64,000 nt of DNA, taken from assembly GCA_963667595.2 (NCBI GenBank), contig CAXXWD010000001.1, positions 1,798,001-1,862,000 on the forward strand, given 5' to 3'. Positions 17,869 through 26,310 of the stretch are shown here, one piece after another (within the stretch, counting starts at the first letter, position 1; each line of letters opens with the position of its first letter). A program made the translations under genes and the position numbers. The notes under the pieces were generated by a model. That model made no database searches. It saw only the letters and a program-made list of their open reading frames with translations, and was not told where the DNA came from. The stretch is from JAHJQZ01 sp963667595. GTDB taxonomy: Bacteria > Pseudomonadota > Alphaproteobacteria > Rhizobiales > Devosiaceae.

Positions 17869-19017
17869 TCAGCCCTCCACCACGATGGCGTCGCGCGCGT
17901 CCCAGCCGATCATCACCTCGGCGCCGTTTCCAGCCCCGATGGCGGCGGCGCGCGGCACTTCGAGCAGATAGGTGCGCTCGCCGGCCCGTACCTGGTACTG
18001 GACGCGCGAGCCGAGCGAATACTCGTTGTAGACCGTGCCCGTGACGACATTGTCAGCGCCGCTTTCGCCGGTGACGAAGCGCAGATATTCCGGGCGCACT
18101 ACGGCGGCGGCGCTCATTGCATCAGGCGCCGAGCCCGGAGCGAGCTTCAGTTCCCTGCCCCCGGATTCATGCCAATTGCCTTCGGCGTCGCGGGTCACCG
18201 GGATAGTGTTGACCTCGCCAAAGAACTCGGCGACGAAGCGGTCGGCCGGACGGGCGTAGATCTCCTCCGGTGTGCCGATCTGGGTGAGTTTGCCTTCGCG
18301 CATCACGCCAATGCGGTCGGACATCACCATCGCCTCTTCGAGCGAATGGGTGATGTAGACGAAGGTCTTGCCGCTTTCGCGGTGCAGGTCCTTTAGTTCC
18401 TTTTCGAGGACCTTCTTGAGCTTGTAGTCGAGGGCCGAGAGCGGCTCGTCGAAAAACAGCACTTCCGGGTCATAGGCAAAGGCTCGGGCCAGCGCCACTC
18501 GCTGTTTCTCGCCGCCCGAACACTGCATGACGTTTTTGGCGTAATAGCTTTCGGGCAAGCGCACCATGCGCATCAGCTCAAGCGCCCGAGCCTTGCGCTC
18601 GGCCGGTGCGACGCGACGCACCTTGAGCGGGAACTCGATGTTCTCGCCCACCGACTTGTGCGGAAAAAGCGCCAACGACTGGAACACCAGGCAGGTCGGG
18701 CGCTTGTTTGAGGGAACGTCGTTGATCAGCTCGCCACGCAAGGTGATATAGCCCTCGGACGGCGCTTCCATGCCGGCAAGCATGCGCAACAGGGTCGTCT
18801 TGCCCGAGCCTGACGGCCCGACGATCGTCAGGAACTCGCCTTCGCGGATATCCATCTTGATGCCGTCGACCGCGGCGAAATCGCCGTAGATGCGCTTCAC
18901 ACCAACAAGCTGCAGGATGAAGTTGGCGGCCTCGTCCGCCGCCGGGAGTTTCGGCCCGACGGCGGTGGTTTCGATAGAGCCGGCTGTGGTCTTTTCGGCG
19001 GGCGTTGCGAACGTCAT
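17869..19017 (-). CDS. Polyamine-type ABC transporter ATP-binding protein (PotA-like)
   Basis: A 382-residue ATPase with Walker A GPSGSGKTT, signature CSGGEKQRVALARA, Walker B VLFFDEPLSALD and switch histidine ITHS, then a TOBE-like carboxyl domain (VVRPEYLRF onward) typical of PotA-class importers. I chose the ATG at 19015-19017 because a strong ribosome site (AAGGGGAC) precedes it. A GTG at 19066-19068, overlapping the binding protein stop, is an alternative adding 17 residues. It powers uptake through the two permeases that follow. Confidence 0.88.
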   Translation of the reverse strand: MTFATPAEKTTAGSIETTAVGPKLPAADEAANFILQLVGVKRIYGDFAAVDGIKMDIREGEFLTIVGPSGSGKTTLLRMLAGMEAPSEGYITLRGELINDVPSNKRPTCLVFQSLALFPHKSVGENIEFPLKVRRVAPAERKARALELMRMVRLPESYYAKNVMQCSGGEKQRVALARAFAYDPEVLFFDEPLSALDYKLKKVLEKELKDLHRESGKTFVYITHSLEEAMVMSDRIGVMREGKLTQIGTPEEIYARPADRFVAEFFGEVNTIPVTRDAEGNWHESGGRELKLAPGSAPDAMSAAAVVRPEYLRFVTGESGADNVVTGTVYNEYSLGSRVQYQVRAGERTYLLEVPRAAAIGAGNGAEVMIGWDARDAIVVEG

Positions 19018-19064
19018 CGACGTCCCCTTCTTCTTGGATACCCCTGTGTGGCTGGCCGGCGGGA

Positions 19065-20204
19065 TCACCCGCGCAGCCGCTTGGCGCCGGTCATCAGGTC
19101 GAGCGCCTTATCGTAGTCCGGCACGATGTCGTACTCGGCTGAGCGGGCCATTTCCTCTTCGAGGCTGTCCCACTGGATGGCGTCGAGTTCGTCGGTGGTG
19201 AACAGTTCGAAGCATTTGGGATTGCCCATTTGCGAGACCGGGTTGAACGTGCCCTCGGCGAAAGCGACCGTGTGCGCTACTTCCGGGTCCTGGACATATT
19301 TGAGGAACTCGGTAGCGAGCGGGGACAGCTGGGGGTTGTTGACCGTCGAGGTGATCTCGATCCAGGCGACGCCGCCCTTGCCGTCGATGGGGCCGGAGAG
19401 CGGGGTGATGGCGCGAAGGTTCGGGAAGCCGTCGGCGCGGGCCGGCGAAACCGAATAGGTGCCGCCGGTGAAGTGCAGGTCGATTTCGCCCGAGACCAGC
19501 GCCTGATTCATGGTGGCGATATCGCCGACCATCTTGGCGCCCTTGAAAATCTTGATGGCGGTTTCCTCGAAGGTCTTCATCTCGGCGTCGGTATGCTCGA
19601 CGAACGGATTGATGCCGGCGGTCAGGAAGATGTCGAACACGTTCCAGTCGTCGGATTCGAGAATGCCGTACCGACCTTCGAGCGCCGGATCGTTGAACAG
19701 GTTCCAGCCCTGTTCCTCGGCCGTGGCGCGGGAAATCTTGTCGGTGTTGACCACGAAGGAATAGGGCCCGAAGCGCTGGGCCATGCCGAGCAGGTCTTTG
19801 CCGTCCTCGCTCATCGCCCAGCGATAAGGCGGCTTGAACGCCGGCAGCATCGTCTCGAAATAGGGCTCGAACTCGTCCTTGGGCAGCGGCTTGATCAGTC
19901 CGGCCGGCGCCATGACCTTGCGGGCCCACGGGTTGTTGACGTTGATGAGGTCCCAGACATTTGTTTCGCCGGCGCGCAACCGGTTGATCATGGTCGGATC
20001 GTTGGTGAGGCTTTCCGCCTTGACCGTCGCGCCTTCGGCAGCCCGGAACGGGTCGAGCACCTGGGCAGAGTTGTAGCCCTCCCAGCACAGGATGTTCAGT
20101 TCCTTCTCACGGGCGGCGAAGGCCTTGTTCACGCCGGCCAGCGGACCGGCCAGGCCGGCCGCGCCCATAAGCTGAAGAACGCTACGTCTGGAAAACTCGC
20201 TCAT
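19065..20204 (-). CDS. Extracellular solute-binding protein, PotD/PotF-like, Tat-type signal
   Basis: A 379-residue periplasmic binding protein. The start MSEFSRRSVLQLMG carries a twin-arginine (SRRSVLQ) export motif and a likely cleavage site after NKAFA. The mature part begins KELNILCWEGYNSAQVLDPF, matching the polyamine and small-cation binding class. It is the first gene of the leftward operon and would set substrate choice. A putative operator lies 66 bases upstream. Putrescine, spermidine or an amino alcohol are all possible ligands. The linked kinase and PLP enzyme favour a hydroxylated amine. Confidence 0.87.
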   Translation of the reverse strand: MSEFSRRSVLQLMGAAGLAGPLAGVNKAFAAREKELNILCWEGYNSAQVLDPFRAAEGATVKAESLTNDPTMINRLRAGETNVWDLINVNNPWARKVMAPAGLIKPLPKDEFEPYFETMLPAFKPPYRWAMSEDGKDLLGMAQRFGPYSFVVNTDKISRATAEEQGWNLFNDPALEGRYGILESDDWNVFDIFLTAGINPFVEHTDAEMKTFEETAIKIFKGAKMVGDIATMNQALVSGEIDLHFTGGTYSVSPARADGFPNLRAITPLSGPIDGKGGVAWIEITSTVNNPQLSPLATEFLKYVQDPEVAHTVAFAEGTFNPVSQMGNPKCFELFTTDELDAIQWDSLEEEMARSAEYDIVPDYDKALDLMTGAKRLRG

Positions 20205-20269
20205 CTGTGTGTCCTTTATCCAATTACCGGGGGAGGAGTCATCGGCATTGTTGGAAGTTAGTCGTAAAA

Positions 20270-20287
20270 ATGTGATGTTTACAACAC
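20270..20287. promoter_or_regulatory. Putative DeoR-type operator in the binding protein/SDR divergent region
   Basis: The site ATGTGATGTTTACAACAC resembles ATGTGGCAGTTACAACAT at 23728-23745 upstream of the kinase gene. Sharing of this motif by two promoters of the same cluster suggests a common regulator, most simply the DeoR protein at 15336. The region 20205-20501 otherwise holds the two divergent promoters. Confidence 0.4.
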
Positions 20288-20501
20288 TTTTTTTGTAGGG
20301 CATGCTGCAATCGTAACTTCGGCGCAAAAATGCACAATTATTAGTCAGTAGAGTGAGAAACGAGGCATCAGCGCAAGGTTTTCCTGCGCTTTCGTCTCAT
20401 GACGTCATGTGTTATGCGGCGATGGTTTTGTCCGCATCCCAACTCTTCGACGATATTTTGCCGCATTTTTGTTCATCTGGTCTTTGAGGAGTTTGCCACA
20501 A

Positions 20502-21278
20502 ATGTTGCAGTCGCTACACGGGAAAACCGCAATCGTCACGGGAGGAAGCCGCGGCATCGGAAAAGGCATTGCCGAACGCTTCGGCGAAGCCGGTCTCAAT
20601 GTGCTGGTGGTGTCACGCAAGCTTGCCGATGCCGAGGCGGTGGCCGCTGCGATCGGACCGAACGCCTCCGGGTTTGCCGCCGACGTCTCCGAACCGGAGG
20701 CGTGCGACGCCATGGCGACGACGGCGCTCGAGCGATACGGCGCCATCAACGTGTTGTGCGCCAATGCCGGCATTTTTCCCGCCGCCAAGCTCGGGACGAT
20801 GACAGCCGCTGATTTCGACCACGTCATTTCGACCAATCTCAGAAGCACGTTTCTGTCGGTCTCGGCGGTTTTGCCGGCGATGACCAAAGCCGGCAGCGGA
20901 CGCATCATCCTGACCTCGTCGATCACCGGACCGGTTACTGGCTATCCCGGCTGGTCTCACTACGGAGCGAGCAAGGCCGGGCAACTCGGGTTCATGCGCA
21001 CCGCCGCCATCGAACTGGCGCCAAAGCACATCACTGTCAACGCCGTGCTGCCGGGCAATATCTTCACCGAGGGGCTCGACGGTATCGGCGGCGACTACAT
21101 CGCAAAGATGGAAGGTTCGATCCCGATGAAGCGACTGGGCAGCGTCACAGACATCGCCAATGCCGCCCTGTTCTTTGCGTCGGAAGAGGCCGGCTACATC
21201 ACCGGCCAGGCACTGACTGTGGACGGCGGCCAGATTCTTCCGGAATCCCTCGGCGCGCTCGAGGAAATGGACGCCTGA
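20502..21278 (+). CDS. SDR family oxidoreductase (FabG-like)
   Basis: A 258-residue short-chain dehydrogenase starting MLQSLHGKTAIVTGG, with ribosome-site GAGGAG upstream. It has the cofactor motif TGGSRGIG (13-20), CANAG (86-90), and the catalytic serine near 139 with Y154 and K158 in HYGASKAG. The usual carboxyl TVDGG motif is present. It oxidises an alcohol or reduces a carbonyl using NAD(P)H. It is divergent from the transporter operon and convergent with the PLP enzyme, so it probably acts on an intermediate of the same pathway. Confidence 0.88.
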   Translation: MLQSLHGKTAIVTGGSRGIGKGIAERFGEAGLNVLVVSRKLADAEAVAAAIGPNASGFAADVSEPEACDAMATTALERYGAINVLCANAGIFPAAKLGTMTAADFDHVISTNLRSTFLSVSAVLPAMTKAGSGRIILTSSITGPVTGYPGWSHYGASKAGQLGFMRTAAIELAPKHITVNAVLPGNIFTEGLDGIGGDYIAKMEGSIPMKRLGSVTDIANAALFFASEEAGYITGQALTVDGGQILPESLGALEEMDA

Positions 21279-21302
21279 CGGTTTCAGCTCAGCAATAATA
21301 AA

Positions 21303-21336
21303 AAGGGCGCAAGCCCCGCGTCCGGCTTGCGCCCTT
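21303..21336. terminator. Bidirectional intrinsic terminator between SDR and PLP enzyme genes
   Basis: A perfect 13-bp stem, AAGGGCGCAAGCC (21303-21315) and GGCTTGCGCCCTT (21324-21336), with an 8-base loop. The A-rich stretch aataataaaa on its left gives a U tract for leftward transcripts. It lies between two convergent genes. Confidence 0.85.
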
Positions 21337-21355
21337 CCCCTCGTGCCTCGAACGA

Positions 21356-22684
21356 TCAGTATTTGAGAGATTTCTCCAATGTCTCTGTGAAGAACACGGC
21401 GTCATCGACGCCAAAACAAAGCGGCGGCCTGATCTTCAAGGTGTTGCCGTAAAGGCCGGCGGCGCCGATCAGGATGCCGCGCTCCTTCATTTCATTGATG
21501 ACGCGAGTGGCGCGTGGTGTGTCCGGCGCGCCCGTTTCCGGATCGATGAAATCCAAACCGATGAACAGGCCGGCACCCCGAATGCCGCCGATTTCCGGAT
21601 GGTCGGCCTGAAGCTCTTCGAGCATCTGCTTGAATTCCGCGCCGGTCTTGCCGGCATGGGCCACAAGCCCTTCGTCGCGGATGACATCGAGCACCGCCAG
21701 TCCCGCCGCCGCGGCGACCGGATTTCCTCCAAACGTATTGAAATAGCCGGTTTCCTCGCAAAAGCCGGCAAGCAGTTCCGGCCGGGTCACGACACCCGCC
21801 ATCGGGAAGCCATTGCCCATCGGCTTGCCCATGGTGACGATGTCCGGCGTTACGGAATGGCGCATAAAGCCCCACATGCCACCGCCCGTGCGGGCGAATC
21901 CGGGCTGCACCTCGTCGGCGATGAACAGCCCGCCGGCGCGATGCACCGCCTCGACCGCCTGTTGCAGGAAGCCCGGCGGGTCGGCGAAGATGCCATCGCT
22001 CGAAAAGATCGAGTCGACAATCAGGCCTGCAAAACCATGCCCGGCCGCTTCGAGCTCGGCGATGGCCGTGTCGATTGCGGCAGCAAAACCCGTCCCGAGA
22101 TCGGCGCCATTAGCAAGCGCTGCCGAAGGCGCCGGCACCAGCCGCACAAAATCGACCGGCTTGCGCTGCCGAAGCGAAGCCGGTGAAATCTCGGAAACGA
22201 GCGCGGTGTTTCCGTGATAAGCCGATTGCGTGACGATGAACCCCGCCTTGCCGGTGGCGATGCGGGCGATGCGCATGGCGAGATCGTTGCTCTCCGAGCC
22301 GGTGCAGGTGAACACCACATTGGACAGCGGATCGGGAAACTCCGCCAGCAGGCGCTCGGCGTAGATCTCGACCGGGCGCGTCAGGTAGCGCGTGTGGATG
22401 TTGAGCTTGCCGGCCTGTTCGGCGATGGACGAGACGACGCGTGGGTGACAATGGCCCACCGAAGGCACGTTGTTGTAGACGTCGAGATAGCGCTTGCCTT
22501 CGGCGTCGACCATGTAAGCGCCGCTAGCGCTGACCATTTCGATCGGTTTTTCGTAGAACAGCACCGACGAGGCGCCGAAGCTGGCCTGGCGCTTCGTCAG
22601 CCGTTCGGCGAGGTCGCCCTCGATCCTTGCGAGCTGGCTGGAATCGAAGCGGTTGAGATCGAGAATTTCCTTGGTCGCGGACAT
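21356..22684 (-). CDS. Class III PLP enzyme, AGXT2L-like (aminotransferase or phospho-lyase)
   Basis: A 442-residue fold-type I PLP enzyme. Marks include GHCHP (78-81), GSESNDLA (129-136), LFIADEVQPGFART (253-266), the PLP lysine K287 in TMGKPMGNG, and NTFGGNPV. Conserved details (GHCHP, SESNDLA, NTFGG) resemble the AGXT2L1/AGXT2L2 branch, whose animal members are phosphoethanolamine and phosphohydroxylysine phospho-lyases, as well as ordinary omega-amine transaminases. A kinase gene ends six bases upstream on the same strand, which favours the phospho-lyase reading: the kinase adds phosphate to a hydroxy-amine, and this enzyme eliminates phosphate and ammonia to leave an aldehyde. Confidence 0.8.
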   Translation of the reverse strand: MSATKEILDLNRFDSSQLARIEGDLAERLTKRQASFGASSVLFYEKPIEMVSASGAYMVDAEGKRYLDVYNNVPSVGHCHPRVVSSIAEQAGKLNIHTRYLTRPVEIYAERLLAEFPDPLSNVVFTCTGSESNDLAMRIARIATGKAGFIVTQSAYHGNTALVSEISPASLRQRKPVDFVRLVPAPSAALANGADLGTGFAAAIDTAIAELEAAGHGFAGLIVDSIFSSDGIFADPPGFLQQAVEAVHRAGGLFIADEVQPGFARTGGGMWGFMRHSVTPDIVTMGKPMGNGFPMAGVVTRPELLAGFCEETGYFNTFGGNPVAAAAGLAVLDVIRDEGLVAHAGKTGAEFKQMLEELQADHPEIGGIRGAGLFIGLDFIDPETGAPDTPRATRVINEMKERGILIGAAGLYGNTLKIRPPLCFGVDDAVFFTETLEKSLKY

Positions 22685-22690
22685 CTGAGC

Positions 22691-23722
22691 CTACCCCTCC
22701 CGGGTGAGATAGCGTTCCGCCAGCGCGACCGTGCCGTCGGTGAAACCGGCACCCATGGCCTGCGCCGTCGGCGTTTCGGCATGTGAGGCGATCCAGGCGG
22801 TCAACTGCATGCGCCTGAGAATGATCAGCATCGGCAATGCGGCCTCGTGCTCGGCCCCGAACGGCGCAACGCGACGGTAGCCTTCGAGCCACGCCGCCTG
22901 CAGGTCCGGGACGTAGGGCTCGGTTTCGAGAAACGAGATCGCCGCCGGAAAGTCGTAGGCGAACCAGGAAAGCCCGCAATCGTCGAAATCGATGACGCCG
23001 AGCCGATCGCCGTCGACGAGGAGATTGGCGGCGCGCATGTCGCAATGAACCAGCCCGAATCGGTCGGCACCCATGCCATAGCGGGCCGTGCCCTGTTTCA
23101 GCGCCTCGTGCGTTCTTTCAAGGATCGCCTTGCCGTCATCCGTCAGCCCCAGCGCCCTGCGCCAGTCGCCCCAATAGGCGCGCGCACCAATGATCGTGTC
23201 GAAATCCCAGACCTTGCGGTCAAAGCTTTCGGGGCGCGCCCAGTCGCGGCTATGCGCATGAAGGCGCGCATTAATCTCGCCGAGCTTCGAATACCACTTG
23301 CCGAGATCGGATTCGGCATCGGGTTCCTTTCCGCTCATGAACTCGAAGGCGACGGCGAAGCGCTTCGTCTCGCCATCCGAGAACTCGGTGAGAAGCGGCC
23401 CGTCCTGCGTCGGCACGGGACCAGGAGTCTCGACAACGCCGTCGCGCCTCAAGGCATCGATCCAGGCCAGTTCCGAAAGGATCTGTTCGCGGGTGTGATA
23501 ATCGGGCCGGTGCACGCGAACGATGAGCTTTTGCCCCGACGCCGCGTCCTCGAGCTTGAAGGTGGCATTCTCCGAAATGGTCAGGAGCGACAGATCAGCC
23601 TCGGCGCTGGCGCCCCAGCGCGGTGCGGCGGCTCTGAGAGCTGATTGCAGGCGCGAAAGGAAGGCATCGTCGTAGAGCATCTCGAGAGAATCCAACTTCG
23701 CTAGATATTGCAATTCCAACAT
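22691..23722 (-). CDS. Small-molecule phosphotransferase (APH/HYKK-like kinase)
   Basis: A kinase of the aminoglycoside phosphotransferase/choline kinase fold. The catalytic loop is FGLVHCDMRAANLLVD and the metal motif is VIDFDDCG. The size fits hydroxylysine kinase-like (AGPHD1/HYKK) and homoserine kinase-like families. The gene ends six bases before the PLP enzyme. The full frame gives 343 residues. An ATG at 23678-23680 (329 residues) is a good alternative because the operator-like site at 23728-23745 would otherwise lie only six bases upstream of the start. Substrate is probably an amino alcohol delivered by the Pot-type transporter. Confidence 0.78.
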   Translation of the reverse strand: MLELQYLAKLDSLEMLYDDAFLSRLQSALRAAAPRWGASAEADLSLLTISENATFKLEDAASGQKLIVRVHRPDYHTREQILSELAWIDALRRDGVVETPGPVPTQDGPLLTEFSDGETKRFAVAFEFMSGKEPDAESDLGKWYSKLGEINARLHAHSRDWARPESFDRKVWDFDTIIGARAYWGDWRRALGLTDDGKAILERTHEALKQGTARYGMGADRFGLVHCDMRAANLLVDGDRLGVIDFDDCGLSWFAYDFPAAISFLETEPYVPDLQAAWLEGYRRVAPFGAEHEAALPMLIILRRMQLTAWIASHAETPTAQAMGAGFTDGTVALAERYLTREG

Positions 23723-23727
23723 ATTTT

Positions 23728-23745
23728 ATGTGGCAGTTACAACAT
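23728..23745. promoter_or_regulatory. Putative DeoR-type operator upstream of the kinase gene
   Basis: The site ATGTGGCAGTTACAACAT shares the ATGTG...TTACAACA core with the site before the binding protein gene. It lies in AT-richer DNA that should include the kinase and PLP enzyme promoter. Confidence 0.4.
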
Positions 23746-24400
23746 TATTGCAAGCCGAACCTACAGCGAATTAAGCGATGCCCTCATGCGCGGGGATATT
23801 CCTCATTTGCAAGAGGTGTATTAGCGAGTTGATTTTAAGTCTTTATGTAGCGATTTTTCGGCTAAACAGGATGCCGTGGAGGGAGCCAAGCAGAGACCGC
23901 ATCAGATCACTTTGGTTGGCTATTCCAACAAATCTGGCGGCAAGACAAGTTTCGCGGATCTGAAGGACGCCGGCGCCAGATCCCGAATGTCCCGCCTTCA
24001 TTCCTGCGCGCTAAGGTTCAGTATGATCCTGTCTGCGAAGAAGGAGACACAGTCCTTCTGAAAGTTTGCCTCAGGAGCATAGCGTCGGCCGTTCTGATGG
24101 TTGGTCTCAATCACAGGTTGGGAGTGATGAAATATCCACGCACGCGCCCAATAATTATCGCAAGCTATGCCACACCTCTCGCGGGAGCCTTCATTTCCGT
24201 TCTCGATAATCAGCTTCAAGAGGTAGGCGAGGTCGTCGCGCGCAGTGCTGGCTTTGCTTGCCGTGAATGACCAATTCTCTGCTTGGCCGGTCTCCGGACC
24301 TGTCGCCCAAGCGAAGAGGCGCCGTAGTGATGGCTACCGCCGTGCGTGGCGTCTCCTTAAGGAACCAAGCTCATCGCCGACGGTTCCGAAGCAGGCCACA
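23746..24400. other. Long intergenic stretch before repeat C
   Basis: About 650 bases with only short frames, none convincing by start site, composition or family. It forms the right margin of the amine cluster and probably decayed mobile DNA. Confidence 0.3.
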
Positions 24401-24447
24401 ATTTCCCAATGATTACAGTGCCCATCTATATCTCTTAGGGTGCGCCA
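24401..24447 (+). repeat. 47-bp dispersed direct repeat, copy C
   Basis: It begins ATTTCCCAATGATTAC, continues AGTGCCCATCTATATCTCTT and ends GGGTGCGCCA. Same orientation as copies A and B. It lies 146 bases before an integrase amino-terminal fragment, consistent with an attachment site relic. Confidence 0.78.
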
Positions 24448-24592
24448 GAATCTTTCTGGTGCAAGCCCTTGATAGAAAAGGGCTATTCGACCTCCTGAAA
24501 GAAAGTTCGATCTCCGGATCGGATCCCCTTTGTGCCTTTCGGACCTGTTTGGGACAATTTTAGGACAAGCCGCCAACCGAAGGCTTTACCCA

Positions 24593-25006
24593 ATGCCGAC
24601 GCGCAAGCTGAAGAACCACAACTACGTCTACGAACGCATCTCGAGCGACGGTCGCCTGACCGCCTATCAGGTCCGGATCCGGACTACGGGCTTTCCGGAC
24701 TTCGTCAAGAGCTTCGACGATCTCGCCGAGGCCGACGCCAAGGTCATCCAGGTCCTCAACGATCGCAACAACGACAGCCGGCGTGACTATCGCGCCGCAG
24801 AGCTGAAGTCGCTGGGTGACGTCATCGATGCCGCCATCAGGACGATCGGCGCCGATACGACCCGCAAGGGTCGCGGCGAGGATGTTTGCCGCCTGTGGGC
24901 CTCCCGGAGGAACAATTCCGGCCTGTGCGCGACCCCCATGGCGTTCATCAGCCATGAGGACTGGGAGGACTGGAAGAACGATAGGCTGGACGTGCCAATT
25001 GCGTGA
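24593..25006 (+). pseudogene. Amino-terminal fragment of a tyrosine recombinase (phage-type integrase)
   Basis: A 137-residue frame, MPTRKLKNHNYVYERI. It resembles the arm-binding and core-binding parts of phage-type integrases: a short beta region with YQVRIRTTGFPDFVKSFDDLAEADAKV, then helices ending ISHEDWEDWKNDRLDV. It stops where the catalytic domain should begin and no R-H-R-Y domain follows on this strand. A matching catalytic half, broken and in reverse orientation, lies at 33855-34620. I treat it as a relic. Confidence 0.55.
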
Positions 25007-25037
25007 AGGTCGTTTGAACGCTTTGGACAACAGGCTA

Positions 25038-26237
25038 TCAATATAGGGGTTCAGAGCAGCTGGTTCTCGCCTGATCAGCTTCAAATTGCCCTCTCGTTGA
25101 AAACGCCATGGCTGATGTGGCCGATCGATATTCGGCAAAGGCAACGTAGAGATGATAGAGCGTGCTGGCAGGGCTGTTAGCGGAAATCACCATACCTTTC
25201 TGATCGAGCTGGTCTTTCCAGCAACCGGTCTCGGCCACCAGGTAGCGGTCGAGGATGAGCTCCAGTATTTCATCCGCCTTGGCCAAAAAGCACCGGTTGC
25301 CGGTAAGGTTCCAAAGCGTCAGGTGCCCCTTGAGCACCTCGCACTGCACCCAGAGACGGGAGGTGAAGCGCAACTCGCCACCTTGCGGATAGATTTCGTC
25401 CAAACCCAATTTGCGTGCGCTCAGCCCGTAGCGGCTTCCGTATTCGTAAAGACTGAGCAACTGCTCCGGTATTTCGCCGGTCGTTTTCGCATAGACGCCC
25501 AGTAGCCAGGTCCATTCAAAATGATGACCGGGATCGATCCGGTCGCCGGTGCTTTCGTGAAGGTGCCAGTCGGCCTGAAAGAACTCGCGTAGGCACCGTT
25601 CGTTGGCATCAAAAAACCGACTTCGGAACAGTTCCAAAAGCCATTCCATGCGCTGTCGCCATGCCTTGCCGCCGATATTGGCGACATTGAGAAGGCAGGC
25701 TTCGAACAGATGCATATGCGGGTTCTGCTGACGCGGATCGTTGCGGTCGCCGGGCAGCCCGATATGGAAGCCGTCATATTCGGTATCGCGCAAATTGGCC
25801 TCGAGCCATGCCCAGACTTCTTCTGCGTCTTCGGCATAACGTTTCTGGCCGGTCACCCGGTGCAGCCATCCCTGCGCCATAAGCAGGAAAGCCAGCTCAT
25901 AGGCGAACCGATGAGCGTCGGCCACCGATCCATCCGGGTTGACCGCCATGAACAACCCGCCATCGGGATGCATGTATTTGTGCTTGAGGGTTTCATAGCC
26001 GCGAACGGCGACTTCGAGGAATTTCCCATCCGAATCGTCGCCCATCGCATGCGCCATGGCGAAGGTCAGCACCTGACGGGCCTGCGTCCGGCCGCGGCGC
26101 GGCATGTCGAGAAGTGGTGTGCCGTCGAGATTGAGCGCTTCGACAAAATCGCCGTCCCGCGGGTCAACCCCGGCATGGGACCACACCGCGAGGGCCTTGG
26201 CGAAGAATGCTTGTGCGACGCTGAAACTGTCGATCAT
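25038..26237 (-). CDS. AGE-family sugar epimerase/isomerase
   Basis: A 399-residue (alpha/alpha)6-barrel protein of the N-acylglucosamine 2-epimerase family. Conserved signatures include RTQARQVLTFA, NPHMHLFEACL, PGHHFEWTWLL and a final ASTLYHLYVAFAEY. Histidines in HMHLFEA and GHHFEW match the catalytic region. The family includes mannose/fructose isomerases and cellobiose epimerases. I took the ATG at 26235-26237 (MIDSFSVAQAFF). It is the last gene of the leftward sugar operon after a mannose-6-phosphate isomerase-like gene, so mannose-to-fructose isomerisation is the favoured role. Confidence 0.85.
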   Translation of the reverse strand: MIDSFSVAQAFFAKALAVWSHAGVDPRDGDFVEALNLDGTPLLDMPRRGRTQARQVLTFAMAHAMGDDSDGKFLEVAVRGYETLKHKYMHPDGGLFMAVNPDGSVADAHRFAYELAFLLMAQGWLHRVTGQKRYAEDAEEVWAWLEANLRDTEYDGFHIGLPGDRNDPRQQNPHMHLFEACLLNVANIGGKAWRQRMEWLLELFRSRFFDANERCLREFFQADWHLHESTGDRIDPGHHFEWTWLLGVYAKTTGEIPEQLLSLYEYGSRYGLSARKLGLDEIYPQGGELRFTSRLWVQCEVLKGHLTLWNLTGNRCFLAKADEILELILDRYLVAETGCWKDQLDQKGMVISANSPASTLYHLYVAFAEYRSATSAMAFSTRGQFEADQARTSCSEPLY

Positions 26238-26310
26238 GGTTGATGCGGGTAGTCGCTTCAGCCCGGCTGAAGGTTGGTCCCGTCTCCTCTTGTTAGGGTT
26301 GCGTGTCGGC

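Noticed and set aside
16543..18396. Long 617-codon open frame on the + strand opposite the permease genes
   Set aside because: The product is repetitive, highly charged and has no domain. It mirrors the membrane protein genes on the other strand, a high-GC artefact.
19230..20261. Long + strand frame opposite the binding protein gene
   Set aside because: Antisense shadow of a clear periplasmic binding protein. No ribosome site or family resemblance.
13263..24447. Repeats A-C as ends of a tRNA or tmRNA gene
   Set aside because: The sequence lacks tRNA arms, a CCA-type end and any cloverleaf pairing.
24334..24576. Minus-strand frame through repeat C (contains RDIDGHCNHWEI)
   Set aside because: The same peptide arises at copies A and B only because the DNA repeat is shared. 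No start site or further similarity.
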